NCBI RefSeq assembly: GCF_039521745.1
Contig: NZ_BAAACT010000050.1
Reading direction: 5' to 3' (one strand)
Length of the DNA: 64,000 nt
Source: Faecalicatena contorta
Lineage (GTDB): Bacteria; Bacillota; Clostridia; Lachnospirales; Lachnospiraceae
Part shown: piece by piece, positions 48,323 to 57,995 of the stretch
Layout of the letters: each line of letters starts with the position of its first letter
Numbering within the stretch: position 1 is the first letter of the stretch
Notes under the pieces: model-generated
What the model was told of the DNA's origin: nothing
What the model saw: the letters and a program-made list of their open reading frames with translations, nothing else
Databases searched by the model: none
Program-made: the position numbers and the translations under genes

Positions 48323-49717
48323 ATGTTGACCATATTAATTATAATTGGCGCTGTTCTGCTCCTCCTGGTTGTGATATTTGTCATCGTCTGGAAGGTGCGT
48401 ACACACAAGTTTAGTCCTACTTCGGATAAGGCTTTGCTAGCGGCTAATGTAAACGCGGATTTAAAGGAAACCGGGTTTGCCTATGATATAAAGGGGGATT
48501 ATTTTTACTCCCTGATGAACTGCTGGCAGAGAGAGATGGGGTATTGTGAGGCTTATGATGAGGGTTCCCCGCTTTTTAACATGATCATGGACTGCGAGCC
48601 TGTCACATTTTCTTATGGCGGGAAACGCTGGCTGATCGAACTTTGGAAAGGTCAGTACGGCATTACCACCGGAGGCGAAATCGGGGTTTACAATACGATA
48701 AAAGAAGACATTGACCACGAAAAATTCAAAGGAACCTTCTATGAGGCTGTCAGCGACGCCGAACTGATCCCACTGGCCTTTATACTTAGGAAAAACCGAA
48801 AAGTACTAATCAAACGAAGTGCGGTCCACTGGTGGCTGACAGGGTTTAAGCTGGGCGAGTTTTCCGAGACAGACACACTGACAATGGATGCAAAAATTAC
48901 CTTTCCGGATGCTGAAATGCGCGATAACTTTGTAAGCGCCCTCCGAAAGATCGGGTATACGAAAAAAGAGTACTCCGTGAAAAGACTGACGGTTCTGGTT
49001 CATTATGACAAACCGCATACTCCACAGTCGCTTACCAGAAACGCGGCACAGGAAACCGCCGTACAATTGACAAATAAAAATAATTGTGCACTATATGAAC
49101 TTGCAACACATAAGTACAAATTCACACTGGATAAACTGGAATATCTAAAAACGGCAATGCCTGAAGTATATGAATTCTTCCTGCATTCTCTCTATGCACG
49201 TGGATTTTATGAGGCATTTAAATGGCTGATTGATCTCATCCACGGCCTGAAGCCGGAACCGACTCCACCAATACCTCCAAAACCATGCCCGCCTGAACCT
49301 CCGAGACCTTGCCCGCCGGTACCTCCGAGACCTTGCCCGCCTGAGCCTCCGAGGCCTTGCCCGCCTGAGCCTCCGAGGCCTTGCCCGCCTGAGCCTCCGA
49401 GACCTTGCCGGCCTGAGCCTCCGAGGCCTTGCCCGCCCTATCAGCCAGGATCCTGTCAGCCGTGTCAGCCAAATAACTGCCGGTCATGTACTCCGAGATC
49501 CTGTCGTCCGTGTTCGCCAAGGCTCTGCCCGCCCAGGCAGAATGCAGCGGTTCCAAGTCAGGAAGGCAGATTTCAAAGCAAAAATTACCCGGTAAGCAGG
49601 GACACTTATGAGACGGAAGATTCTATGTACCATTCCGGACAATCTGATGAATCAGAATTCTGCAGTTCAGATTATGAATTATTTTACGATGGACAGGAAG
49701 ATGAATTCAGAGATTAG
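48323..49717 (+). CDS. DUF4474 protein with membrane anchor and Cys-Pro-rich repeats
   Basis: 464 aa. Residues 3-24 are one membrane helix. Residues 45-290 match DUF4474: GFAYDIKGDYFYSLMNCWQR, LFNMIMDCEPVTFSYGGKRW and LWKGQYGITTGGEIGVY. From about 315 there are seven units of PRPCPPEP type, then a second Cys-rich part (CQPCQPNNCRSCTPRSCRPC), then an acidic tail. The tail resembles spore-coat or surface proteins with disulfide-forming repeats. Function of the domain is unknown. Monocistronic: promoter region before, strong terminator after. Confidence 0.8.
   Translation: MLTILIIIGAVLLLLVVIFVIVWKVRTHKFSPTSDKALLAANVNADLKETGFAYDIKGDYFYSLMNCWQREMGYCEAYDEGSPLFNMIMDCEPVTFSYGGKRWLIELWKGQYGITTGGEIGVYNTIKEDIDHEKFKGTFYEAVSDAELIPLAFILRKNRKVLIKRSAVHWWLTGFKLGEFSETDTLTMDAKITFPDAEMRDNFVSALRKIGYTKKEYSVKRLTVLVHYDKPHTPQSLTRNAAQETAVQLTNKNNCALYELATHKYKFTLDKLEYLKTAMPEVYEFFLHSLYARGFYEAFKWLIDLIHGLKPEPTPPIPPKPCPPEPPRPCPPVPPRPCPPEPPRPCPPEPPRPCPPEPPRPCRPEPPRPCPPYQPGSCQPCQPNNCRSCTPRSCRPCSPRLCPPRQNAAVPSQEGRFQSKNYPVSRDTYETEDSMYHSGQSDESEFCSSDYELFYDGQEDEFRD
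49279..49440 (+). repeat. 24-bp tandem repeat encoding PRPCPPEP units
   Basis: About seven copies of CCTTGCCCGCCTGAGCC plus CTCCGAG, in frame with the gene, each giving eight residues. Copies 3 to 5 are virtually identical, so copy number should vary between strains. Confidence 0.85.
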
Positions 49718-49767
49718 AAGTATTTCCGGCATTGATTAACAGGAACGCAATAAGCAAAGAATAAAAC

Positions 49768-49806
49768 AACAGGGGATCAGCAGTCTGGAATTGCTGATCC
49801 CCTGTT
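49768..49806 (+). terminator. Intrinsic terminator
   Basis: A 15-bp perfect stem AACAGGGGATCAGCA / TGCTGATCCCCTGTT with a 9-nt loop, then CTTGTTT. Downstream of the DUF4474 gene. Confidence 0.85.
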
Positions 49807-49830
49807 CTTGTTTCATCTATATTTTTAAAT

Positions 49831-49890
49831 CTTACATTTACCTTACATTTATGACAGAAAAGGAAATTCAGAAATTCTCCATGCTATAAT
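49831..49890 (+). promoter_or_regulatory. Promoter and direct repeats for the 49922 regulator
   Basis: CTTACATTTA occurs twice at an 11-bp step (49831 and 49842), followed by TATAAT (49885-49890). No good -35 box is present, as expected for a promoter activated by an OmpR-type regulator bound to the repeats. Confidence 0.55.
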
Positions 49891-49921
49891 AATAACAGAT
49901 ATATAAAAAGGGGGACTGTTC

Positions 49922-50632
49922 ATGTCACTGGATTATTTAAAAGGGAAAAAAATCCTTCTGGTCGATGACGAGGACGATCTGCTGGAAATGCTCCGCTCCA
50001 TTCTGCAGGACGACGGCTACCGGCGGATCCGTACTGCTTCCACGCAAAAAGACGCCCTGGAGCTCTGCCGCACCTGGAAACCGGAGCTGGCCGTACTAGA
50101 TGTCATGCTGCCGGACGGAGACGGATATACACTCTTCAAAGAGATACGCCGGTTCTCGGATTTTCCTGTGCTGTTTCTGACCGCGCGCGGAGAAGATGAA
50201 GATAGATTCCGCGGGCTGGGGCTTGGCGCCGACGATTATATAGTAAAACCATTTCTGCCCAGGGAACTGACCCTGCGGCTGGGCGCCATTCTGCGCAGAA
50301 GCTATAAGCATGAAACGCCTCTTCTGCGGCTTGCCTACTGTACCGTTGATTTTGAACGGGCGGAAGTCATACGCGAAGACGGCACTTTGTCGCTGACAGC
50401 TAAAGAATTCGAACTCCTGTCCGCACTCTCACGCAATGCCGGCAGGATCGTCACTACTGATCTGCTCTGTGAGGCCCTCTGGGGCAACAACCCCTATGGT
50501 TATGAAAATTCTCTGATGGCCCACATCCGCAGGCTACGCGAGAAGATAGAAAAGGTACCGTCCTGCCCTGAATCCCTGATCACAGTAAAGGGTCTGGGCT
50601 ACAAACTGATTATTGAGGAGGATCAGGCATGA
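49922..50632 (+). CDS. OmpR-family response regulator
   Basis: 236 aa. Receiver: ILLVDDEDDLLEMLRSILQ, phospho-Asp in LAVLDVMLPDGDGY, LTARGEDEDRF and VKPFLPRE; winged helix: LTAKEFELLSALSRNAGRI and NSLMAHIRRLREKI. Overlaps the kinase gene by 4 nt (ATGA). No transporter gene is linked, unlike the cassettes at 28-31 and 38-41 kb. Confidence 0.93.
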   Translation: MSLDYLKGKKILLVDDEDDLLEMLRSILQDDGYRRIRTASTQKDALELCRTWKPELAVLDVMLPDGDGYTLFKEIRRFSDFPVLFLTARGEDEDRFRGLGLGADDYIVKPFLPRELTLRLGAILRRSYKHETPLLRLAYCTVDFERAEVIREDGTLSLTAKEFELLSALSRNAGRIVTTDLLCEALWGNNPYGYENSLMAHIRRLREKIEKVPSCPESLITVKGLGYKLIIEEDQA

Positions 50633-52026
50633 ACAGCATCCCAAAACTGATCCGACGATTTTTTGGAATCTTAATTCTGTCCGTCTTTCTTCTTCTATTT
50701 TTGAACCTGGCCCTCTTGATTTTCACAGCCGGACGCCAGTTAAAAAGCCAGGGAGGATGGGCGACAGCCGACACGATATCCGCGGGTTTAACGAAACAGT
50801 CAGACGGCCCATATGTCCTGGACGCCAGTGCGGCAGCGCAGCTGAAGACAGATAACGCCTGGGCAGTCCTCATCGATGGGCAGACCCTGCAGATTACCTG
50901 GCACAGTGATTTCCTCCCGAAGGAAATTCCTTCTTCCTACAGCGTTGCCGACATTGCCTATCTGTCCAGGGCTTATCTCAGGGATTATCCCACTGCAACA
51001 AGCAGCCATCCGGACGGCCTCCTTGTTGTAGGCTTTCCCAAAGACCGCTTTTGGAAACTGGTACACAATACCTATGACTATCAGCTGATTGCCGATTTTC
51101 CCAAAACAGCGCTGCTTTTTATCTGCATGAATTTTCTTTTGATGTTTCTGATCTATATGGCGGTGACCACCCGCCTTCTGGGCACAATAAAACCGATCAT
51201 AGAAGGCATCAAAGAACTCCCCGGCGGGCAGCATGTATTTGTCAGGGAATCCGGTCTGTTTTCGGAAATAGCCCGGGCAGTCAACCGTACCTCGGAAAAG
51301 CTGCGGATGCAGGAAACAGCGCTGCGAAGACAGGAACAGGCAAGGGCAAACTGGATCGCCGGTGTTTCCCATGACATCCGCACGCCGCTTTCTATGATTA
51401 TGGGATATGCAGGACAACTGGAAGAATCTCCTATGGTTCCTGAGAGTATGCGCAGTAAGGCTTCCGTCATACGAGAGCAGAGTATCCGCATGAAACATTT
51501 GATCAACGACCTGAACCTCGCGTCGAAGCTGGAATACAATATGCAGCCTCTGCACACAGAACTAAACGATATCATTCCTATCATCCGTCAGACAGTGGTT
51601 GATGCGCTGAATATGGATCTGGAAAACAGATACCCCATAGATTGGGAGACAGACGAATCCCTTAGTATGTGCATGTCCATTACAGATAAAGATCTCATCC
51701 GACGTGCCGTATCTAACCTGCTAGTCAATACCCAGACACACAATCCCCAGGGCTGTACACTGCATTTAAGTGTATCCTATGAGGACGAAACATGCAGTAT
51801 CACGGTCGAGGATAACGGTGTGGGAGTCACTGATGAACAGCTGGAGGAGTTAAACACGGTTCCGCACTATATGATCTGTGACAGCAGGACAGACGGACAG
51901 CGGCATGGTCTGGGGCTCATGATCGTTAAACAGATTGCCATGGCCCACGGCGGCTCACTGGAACTAGGACACAGCAAATACGGCGGCTTTCTCGCCAGAA
52001 TAAAATTACCGGCATTTCTCTCCTGA
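50629..52026 (+). CDS. Sensor histidine kinase
   Basis: 465 aa. Two membrane helices (about 12-33 and 164-185) enclose an extracellular sensor of about 130 residues, so this kinase senses outside signals, unlike the small kinases nearby. Then a HAMP-like linker, HisKA (IAGVSHDIRTPLSMIMGYAG), N box NLLVNTQTHN and G boxes VEDNGVGVTDE and GLGLMIVKQIAM. Partner of the 49922 regulator. Confidence 0.92.
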   Translation: MNSIPKLIRRFFGILILSVFLLLFLNLALLIFTAGRQLKSQGGWATADTISAGLTKQSDGPYVLDASAAAQLKTDNAWAVLIDGQTLQITWHSDFLPKEIPSSYSVADIAYLSRAYLRDYPTATSSHPDGLLVVGFPKDRFWKLVHNTYDYQLIADFPKTALLFICMNFLLMFLIYMAVTTRLLGTIKPIIEGIKELPGGQHVFVRESGLFSEIARAVNRTSEKLRMQETALRRQEQARANWIAGVSHDIRTPLSMIMGYAGQLEESPMVPESMRSKASVIREQSIRMKHLINDLNLASKLEYNMQPLHTELNDIIPIIRQTVVDALNMDLENRYPIDWETDESLSMCMSITDKDLIRRAVSNLLVNTQTHNPQGCTLHLSVSYEDETCSITVEDNGVGVTDEQLEELNTVPHYMICDSRTDGQRHGLGLMIVKQIAMAHGGSLELGHSKYGGFLARIKLPAFLS

Positions 52027-52034
52027 AATGCCGG
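52009..52034. terminator. Bidirectional terminator
   Basis: CCGGCATTTC / GAAATGCCGG, 10 bp with a 6-nt loop, overlapping the kinase stop codon and lying just after the DedA gene end. It separates the two convergent genes. Confidence 0.75.
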
Positions 52035-52039
52035 CACTT

Positions 52040-52672
52040 CTATTTTGCAGCTTTTATTTTTTTCCACATAAACCGTATCACCAGATACAGGCAGACTACA
52101 ATCAGTGCTGCTTTTATGATAGCCGAATATTTTTGTATGTACACCAGAACAACTTCCCAGGAAGCTCCCAGTATGGCTCCCAGCGACACGAGCACGATAT
52201 TCCAGATGGTACTCCCTACGATCGTGTAAAGGAGAAAGACCGGCATATTAATTCCCGCCATCCCCGCAGGCACCGAAACAAGGCTTCGTATGATCGGAAT
52301 GCACCTGCCAAACAGAATCGCTTTTTTTCCATGTTTGTCAAACCAGCAGAGCGTTTTTTCGACATCCTCTTTTTCAAAGCCAAGCAGCCGGAATGCTTTC
52401 CCTTTGGTCAGCGTCTCCAGCCGTTCCGGATTCAGCGCCGTTCCCGCCCAATACAATACAAGCGCTCCTATCGTGGAGCCGAGAGTTGAAAAAATAATAA
52501 CCCCCGGTACTGTCAGCCTTGTATAGGTCGTCATAAATCCGCCAAAAGTCAAGATGACTTCTGAAGGAATCGGCGGAAAAATATTTTCCACAGCTATCAG
52601 GAAACAGACCCCCAGATATCCGAACTGATTCATAATCTGAATAATAATCTCCTGCATAAACCCATCCTTCAT
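52040..52672 (-). CDS. DedA family membrane protein
   Basis: 210 aa, with the family's ENIFPPIPSEVILTFGGF at residues 29-46 and FGRCIPIIRSLVSVPAGMAG at about 122. Five predicted helices. DedA-type proteins flip lipids such as undecaprenyl phosphate or phosphatidylethanolamine. The protein is of normal length. Confidence 0.92.
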   Translation of the reverse strand: MKDGFMQEIIIQIMNQFGYLGVCFLIAVENIFPPIPSEVILTFGGFMTTYTRLTVPGVIIFSTLGSTIGALVLYWAGTALNPERLETLTKGKAFRLLGFEKEDVEKTLCWFDKHGKKAILFGRCIPIIRSLVSVPAGMAGINMPVFLLYTIVGSTIWNIVLVSLGAILGASWEVVLVYIQKYSAIIKAALIVVCLYLVIRFMWKKIKAAK

Positions 52673-52868
52673 TTACCACATTCTGTAAAATAAGTATATG
52701 AAAAATTGAGCGAATCATTCCTATTTGCTGTTAAATAAAAGTATAACCTATCAGATCTGTTAAAGCATACCCAAAGGGCACCCGGTAACTCATGCCCTTC
52801 GGGCGGGTCTGCAGCAGAGCTACAGAATACTGTTTAATATCAGGTATCCGTTTGATTGAAAGAAATCG

Positions 52869-54158
52869 TCAGGCCAGCCTGCTGCCCTCTGCGATCAGGA
52901 TTACAACACAAAATCTCTCCGCATCATAGGTAATATCCACCGTTCCCTGATAGCGCCTCACCACATCTTTGACATTCTCTATGCCGATCCCATGCTGCTG
53001 CTTCTCCTTTTTCCATGTCCTGAATCTTCCGTTTTCCATCAGAACCTCCCCGTTTTTGGAGTTCTCAATCTCAAAACTGAAATACCCTTTTTCCGTACAT
53101 CGCGCCTTCAAAGATATCCGGCGTTTCTCTGGGACTACCTTCATGCATGCCTCTATGGCATTGTCCAGCGTATTTGAAAAAATAGTACAGATATCCAAAG
53201 GATCAATGAAAAACAGCTCGTCAATCTCAATATTAAAAAAGCAGTCAATTTCCTGTTCCAAGGCCCGGTTGTACTTTGCATTCAGGACGGCATTAACAAT
53301 ACTGTTTCTGCAGAATGAACGCCCTTTCGCGCTAAGATGTCCCGACAATTTCCGGAAATATCTCTTTGCTTCTTCTTCTTTTCCATCGTCCATCAAGCCC
53401 GCCACTACGCTGAAATGATTATTCATATCATGTCTGAATTTCCGCAGTTCCTGCTGCCCGGCCTCTAATTCCCTGTAATAATCCTGCTGTAGTTTTTCAT
53501 TTTTCTGTTCCAGGCGGCCGCGGATATTCTCCGCCAGATAGAATACCAGCCTGATACTTGCAAAATTGGTAATCAGACACGCAAGCATACAGAGCCATAC
53601 TTTGTAGGATTCCCTAGGCGTATAGTATACACAGCTCATCACAGCGGTCAGCGATGCCAGACAGACTGCATCCAGCAGAAGCCATGACTGCTCATCCAGA
53701 GTATCCACCATCTCCCTGGTCTTTTTTTCCCAAATCTTCCAAAACCAATACCAAAACAAAATATTTAAAATATATGACAGATTCGATAACGCCGCATTGG
53801 CAATTTCGTCTCTTGCCAGCATATTTATCCAGATCCATGTCCCAATCTGCTGTATCAAGAAATTAAAAGATATGATGATCGGAAAAAACATAAGCACAAC
53901 AGAAGCTTTTACCAGAATCTTCTGCTTGAATCCAATCAGCAGCATAGCAAAGAAAAGAGGAATCGTAACCGTAATATTTACCACATCCCTTGGAAATATC
54001 ACCATTGAACTTACGAACAGCCCAATAAGATAACTCACTGCCCGCCGGCTAAACTGCCTGCGCGGTTCCAAAAAGCAGGTAAGCGTACGGTAAAAAAAGT
54101 AACTCCCTATAAAATATAAACCTGTCCCCAATATGTCAAAAAACCCTGTTATATGCAT
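52869..54158 (-). CDS. AgrC-like sensor kinase (GHKL type)
   Basis: 429 aa. Six predicted N-terminal helices (about 1-195), then FRHDMNNHFSVVAGLMDDGK with the phospho-His of the HPK10 class at about 242. The GHKL ATP site follows (NTLDNAIEACMKVVPEKRRI and HGIGIENVKDVVRRYQGTVD). Such kinases usually read peptide pheromones or bacteriocins. No agrB/agrD gene is adjacent. The partner regulator is the broken gene next to it. Confidence 0.9.
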   Translation of the reverse strand: MHITGFFDILGTGLYFIGSYFFYRTLTCFLEPRRQFSRRAVSYLIGLFVSSMVIFPRDVVNITVTIPLFFAMLLIGFKQKILVKASVVLMFFPIIISFNFLIQQIGTWIWINMLARDEIANAALSNLSYILNILFWYWFWKIWEKKTREMVDTLDEQSWLLLDAVCLASLTAVMSCVYYTPRESYKVWLCMLACLITNFASIRLVFYLAENIRGRLEQKNEKLQQDYYRELEAGQQELRKFRHDMNNHFSVVAGLMDDGKEEEAKRYFRKLSGHLSAKGRSFCRNSIVNAVLNAKYNRALEQEIDCFFNIEIDELFFIDPLDICTIFSNTLDNAIEACMKVVPEKRRISLKARCTEKGYFSFEIENSKNGEVLMENGRFRTWKKEKQQHGIGIENVKDVVRRYQGTVDITYDAERFCVVILIAEGSRLA

Positions 54159-54181
54159 GTTGTCCCTTCCTGTGCAAAACG

Positions 54182-54907
54182 CTACTTCAACATTAGCTTC
54201 GCAAATGCTACTGCCGTCGCCTGCTTATATGCCCTGCTGACCGGCAGGCTCTGCCCGCCGCATTCCAGACTGCTTGCCTCCAGCTTATCCACGTATTTCA
54301 GATTCACAAGATATCGGTTATGTATCCGGATAAAAAACGACGGCATCTCTTCCTCGATCTCACCAAGCTTTCCATAAAATTTTACGATTTCATAAGCAGC
54401 GCTGGCTTCCATATCTCCGTTGTCAAGCAATGCCTCCACGGTCCGCCCTTCACTTTTAAAATACAGTACCCTTCCAAACGGCAGGCGCAGCGTCCCTGCT
54501 TTTTGCTCTACCAGATAATACTTTTCCTGGCTCAGCCCGGTCTCTTCCACGGCTTTCCCGAGTACTTCCCGTATCTTCTCCTCCTTATAAGGCTTCAATA
54601 TATAATGGAAGGCATGCACCTCATATCCCTGAAACACAAAATCCGGATAAGCTGTCACAAAGATCAACACCGTATCCTGATACTTTCTGCGAAGCTCCCT
54701 GGCCGTCTCCATTCCGTCCATTCCATTCATCTCTATATCCAGGAACAATATATCCGGCACATTGTGTTCTATCTTGGCAAGCAGATCCTCCCCACACTCA
54801 TATTCCTGAATCTCATAGTCCACACCATCCAGCTGCAGCTACGTTTCCAACACTCTGCGCAGGCTGTTTCTCAGTTTTTTCTCGTCATCACAGATTGCAA
54901 TTCTCAT
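54182..54907 (-). pseudogene. LytTR response regulator with in-frame TAG at codon 23
   Basis: From ATG 54907 (with GGGGGA upstream) the frame reads MRIAICDDEKKLRNSLRRVL, ET, then TAG (54841-54839), and continues in the same frame as the rest of the regulator. After it come the receiver core (ILFLDIEMNGMDG), TAYPDF, LKPYKEEK, and a LytTR DNA-binding domain (IRIHNRYLVNLKYVDKLEA). Without the first 22 codons the acidic pocket (DDE) is lost. A restart at GTG 54823 could make a truncated protein. Sequencing error, real nonsense mutation or suppressed TAG all remain possible. Confidence 0.8.
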
Positions 54908-55013
54908 CTCGTTTGTCCCCCAGATTCCGTTCTCCTCCATAGGCTATCATACCCACCGCCATAATTGCAATCCCTTTCCCGGAATTCTGTTGTATGCACT
55001 TTCCAAATATGTA

Positions 55014-55037
55014 ACAGTTCAGGCATGCCTGAACTGT
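55014..55037. promoter_or_regulatory. 24-bp perfect palindrome, LytTR-like operator
   Basis: Half-site ACAGTTCAGGCA repeats in inverted form without mismatch. ACAGTTCAG fits the AgrA/LytTR box. It lies in the divergent spacer between the LytTR regulator and the ABC genes. Further TGACAG and TTGACAG words follow at 55048 and 55068. Confidence 0.65.
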
Positions 55038-55152
55038 CAACCAAATATGACAGAATCTATGCCAAACTTGACAGTACGGAAGATATTTATTTTTCCCCCT
55101 ATCCACTACAATAGAGTCATCAAGTACAGAAAATACAAGGAGGAATTACAAG

Positions 55153-55887
55153 ATGCTAAAGGTCAATCATTTAAGTAAAAGTTATCAGACAGGAACCGCC
55201 GTCTATCCGGTGCTTAAAGATATTTCATTTGAAATTAAGAAAGGGGAATTCGTTGCAGTTATGGGGCCCTCAGGAAGCGGCAAAACTACACTGCTCAATT
55301 GTATCTCCTGTTTTATCCCCCACGACAGCGGCGAAATACTGCTGAATCAAAAAGATATCTCCGGCCTCAGTGAAGCCAGGCTTGCAGCTGTGCGGAATCA
55401 GCATATGGGATTTGTCTTCCAGGACTTCATGCTCCTGGACGGTCTGACTGTATTCGAAAATATCTGCCTCCCGCAGATCATCGCGAAAAAGCCGGCCGCT
55501 CAAATGGAAGCCAAGGCGAAACGGCTTTGTGAGATATTCGGCATCGACTCGATCGCAGCAAAATATCCGGCTGAAATATCGGGCGGAGAAAAACAGCGGA
55601 CAGCGGTTGCCAGGGCGCTTATGAACCAGCCTTATATGCTGCTTGCGGATGAGCCCACGGGCAACCTGGACAGCAAGTCCTGCCGTGCTGTTATCGACGC
55701 ATTTCTTCAGGCAAAGGAAGAGATGCATGCAACCGTATTTATGGTAACCCACGACAGCTATGCCGCGTCCTTCTGTGACCGGGTAATTGTGTTAAAAGAC
55801 GGTGAGGTGAACCAGGAACTGGAGCGCACCAAGCCGCCGGGAATTTATGGACCAGCTGCTGGATGTACTCAGAATACTTGGAGGTGA
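55153..55887 (+). CDS. BceA/MacB-type ABC ATPase
   Basis: 244 aa. Walker A GPSGSGKTTLLNCIS, signature ISGGEKQRTAVARAL, Walker B LLADEPTGNLDS, H-loop VTHDSYAA. Of the type paired with a large FtsX-like permease (BceAB, antimicrobial peptide detox). The start is ATG 55153 behind AAGGAGG. The LytTR-like palindrome upstream suggests control by the neighbouring regulator. Confidence 0.93.
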   Translation: MLKVNHLSKSYQTGTAVYPVLKDISFEIKKGEFVAVMGPSGSGKTTLLNCISCFIPHDSGEILLNQKDISGLSEARLAAVRNQHMGFVFQDFMLLDGLTVFENICLPQIIAKKPAAQMEAKAKRLCEIFGIDSIAAKYPAEISGGEKQRTAVARALMNQPYMLLADEPTGNLDSKSCRAVIDAFLQAKEEMHATVFMVTHDSYAASFCDRVIVLKDGEVNQELERTKPPGIYGPAAGCTQNTWR

Positions 55888-55895
55888 TGATTCTA

Positions 55896-57995
55896 ATGAC
55901 GCTGCATAATATTTTTTCCAAACTCAGAAAACAGAATAAAGGGCAGTACCTGATGCTGGGATTTTGTATTTCCCTTTCGGTCCTGCTGATTACCGCTTTT
56001 GCCCTCATGTATCTGGGCCCTACGGTACAGAATTTTCTGCCGGACGGCGGCGACACACGAAAACTTGCGACACTTCTGCTGGCAGTGACAGCCGTGGGGT
56101 GTACCATCTTCACCCTCTATGCATCCAGCCTGTTCTTCCGCTATAAGAGCCGGGAATACGGTATTCTGCTAGCTCTTGGAACCCCCAAAAAAGCGCTGAA
56201 GCCCATGCTGCTTTCTGAGCTTGCCCTCGTAACCTTCATCGGCGCAGTCATTGGACTGATCCTTTCCGTACCGGTATCCTTCGGAATCTGGAAGCTGTTC
56301 GAGACATTTCTGCTTCCGACAGAGGATATGGTATACCGCTTTGGCTGGAAGGGATTTATCGTAGGAATTGCATTCTGTATCGTTCTTGTTCTGCTGCTCT
56401 TTCTCGCCGGCAGACGCTTTATCCGCAGAACCGATATTATGGAGATTCTGCGGTCAGGACAGAAAACAGAGATGGTAAAGGTGATCCCTTCCTGGACAGG
56501 GAAAGTGGGCGTCATCCTGACCGTCACAGGCATCGTACTTGGCCTTGGCGTGCCAGCTGTCGCTGCCAAAGTGTTGCTTATTAACATCCCATCCATTTTC
56601 AACCTTGTTTATCTCGTTGCCCTTGCCGGGATCTATCTGATCATTCTCAGCTTTGTTTCTCAGTCCTCGGCCGGAAAGCATAGAGAAAAATACTACAAAA
56701 ACCTGGTTTCCATCAGTATGATGCGTTTTACTGCGAAGGTGACAACGAAAAACATGTGCGTCATTGTGCTCTTATTATTCTGTTCCCTGTTCGCCGCCTT
56801 TTTCGGCATGCTGTACAGCGACCAGTCCGGTATTACCATCGGAGAAAATGAAAAAGCCTATGCATTACATTTTCCGGTACAGGAAGAACAGATTACGAGA
56901 GAGGATATTCAAAAGCTTTCCGATGAGTACGATATGCCGCTGTCTTCCTACGCGGAAACCGATGCCGCAAATCTGGTAATCTCCTTCCGCCAAAGGGATC
57001 TGATCGACGGCCAGTACGTGACCCTGGATGCAAAGAAAGCCAAACTGGCGCTGTTTTTCCCTGAGAGTGCCTATGAAGAGATCAGCGGACAGGATATTAC
57101 CGTAGAACCCAATACGTATAAAACGATTACTACTACCGGCTACAGAGAGACTGTGTGGGAATTCAAAGACGGACTGTACGCCGCTTCCAACCCGGATACC
57201 GATACAACACTTCCGCTTTCCTTTGACGGTACCGTAGAATTTGATGCCCTCAGCGATATGAGCAGCCCCTTCGCCTATGTTCTGAATGATACGGATTATC
57301 AGACGGCTGCAGCTTCTCTTGGCAGCCAGTACATGGAAAAGGTCATCTGCTTTGATTTAAAAGACGCCGAACATTCCTACACATTTGCCAGGGCGCTGGG
57401 AAAGGAATATCTGGCCCGCACTACCTCACTGTCCGATCATATGGGAAATTACGATGCCTGGGAGGACCGCACCGCACAGGAAAATGGGGAAGATTATGGC
57501 TATGCCGGAAGCATCGGGCTTTCACAGGACATGGAGAACACTCCTTACGACTGGAAATACGCGCCCCGTTTCGTCGTGCAGATACGTCAGGAATATATGC
57601 AGCAGGTTTCCGTTTACGTCATGCTCTGCCTGTACATCTTCATCATCATGCTGGCAACCATCACCATCATGAGTTACGTACGGAGCATCACCGTTGCTAC
57701 GGACAACAAGGCCCTGTTCCAGAGCCTTACAAAACTAGGCGCCGGATCCGCCTACAACAAAAACATCCTGAAAAAACAACTGCGGAAGATTTTCCAGTAT
57801 CCCGCACTGCTCGGATGTGCCATTGGCTGGATATACGCACTGTTTATGTCCGTATTTAACGACATGAGAGTATCTCACTCGGAACTTCTCAACCTGGGAT
57901 ATCTGCTCATATTAATCCTGATCATCTGGGGTGTCCTGTATCTGGTTTACAGACGCGCCCTTCACAAATCCCAGCAGATTCTTGGTATTCTTTAA
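55896..57995 (+). CDS. BceB-type ABC permease (FtsX family)
   Basis: ATG 55896 (MTLHNIFSKLRKQNKGQYLM) with GGAGGTG upstream; 699 aa. Helices 1 (about 20-40), 2-4 in the FtsX core (about 65-180), further helices at 200-300, a large extracellular domain of about 200-250 residues (roughly 320-565) and three C-terminal helices. This is the BceB topology. The start lies 8 nt after the ATPase stop. Confidence 0.88.
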   Translation: MTLHNIFSKLRKQNKGQYLMLGFCISLSVLLITAFALMYLGPTVQNFLPDGGDTRKLATLLLAVTAVGCTIFTLYASSLFFRYKSREYGILLALGTPKKALKPMLLSELALVTFIGAVIGLILSVPVSFGIWKLFETFLLPTEDMVYRFGWKGFIVGIAFCIVLVLLLFLAGRRFIRRTDIMEILRSGQKTEMVKVIPSWTGKVGVILTVTGIVLGLGVPAVAAKVLLINIPSIFNLVYLVALAGIYLIILSFVSQSSAGKHREKYYKNLVSISMMRFTAKVTTKNMCVIVLLLFCSLFAAFFGMLYSDQSGITIGENEKAYALHFPVQEEQITREDIQKLSDEYDMPLSSYAETDAANLVISFRQRDLIDGQYVTLDAKKAKLALFFPESAYEEISGQDITVEPNTYKTITTTGYRETVWEFKDGLYAASNPDTDTTLPLSFDGTVEFDALSDMSSPFAYVLNDTDYQTAAASLGSQYMEKVICFDLKDAEHSYTFARALGKEYLARTTSLSDHMGNYDAWEDRTAQENGEDYGYAGSIGLSQDMENTPYDWKYAPRFVVQIRQEYMQQVSVYVMLCLYIFIIMLATITIMSYVRSITVATDNKALFQSLTKLGAGSAYNKNILKKQLRKIFQYPALLGCAIGWIYALFMSVFNDMRVSHSELLNLGYLLILILIIWGVLYLVYRRALHKSQQILGIL

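Noticed and set aside
49279..49440. Regular 24-bp repeats that could look like a CRISPR array
   Set aside because: The units are in frame, contiguous without spacers, and code for PRPCPPEP; no cas genes are near.
50800..51555. Minus-strand ORF of 251 codons
   Set aside because: Antisense to the histidine kinase at 50629, no RBS, unnatural composition.
52774..52799. AAGGGCA/TGCCCTT hairpin after the AgrC-like gene
   Set aside because: No T-run follows on the minus strand, so a terminator is not supported.
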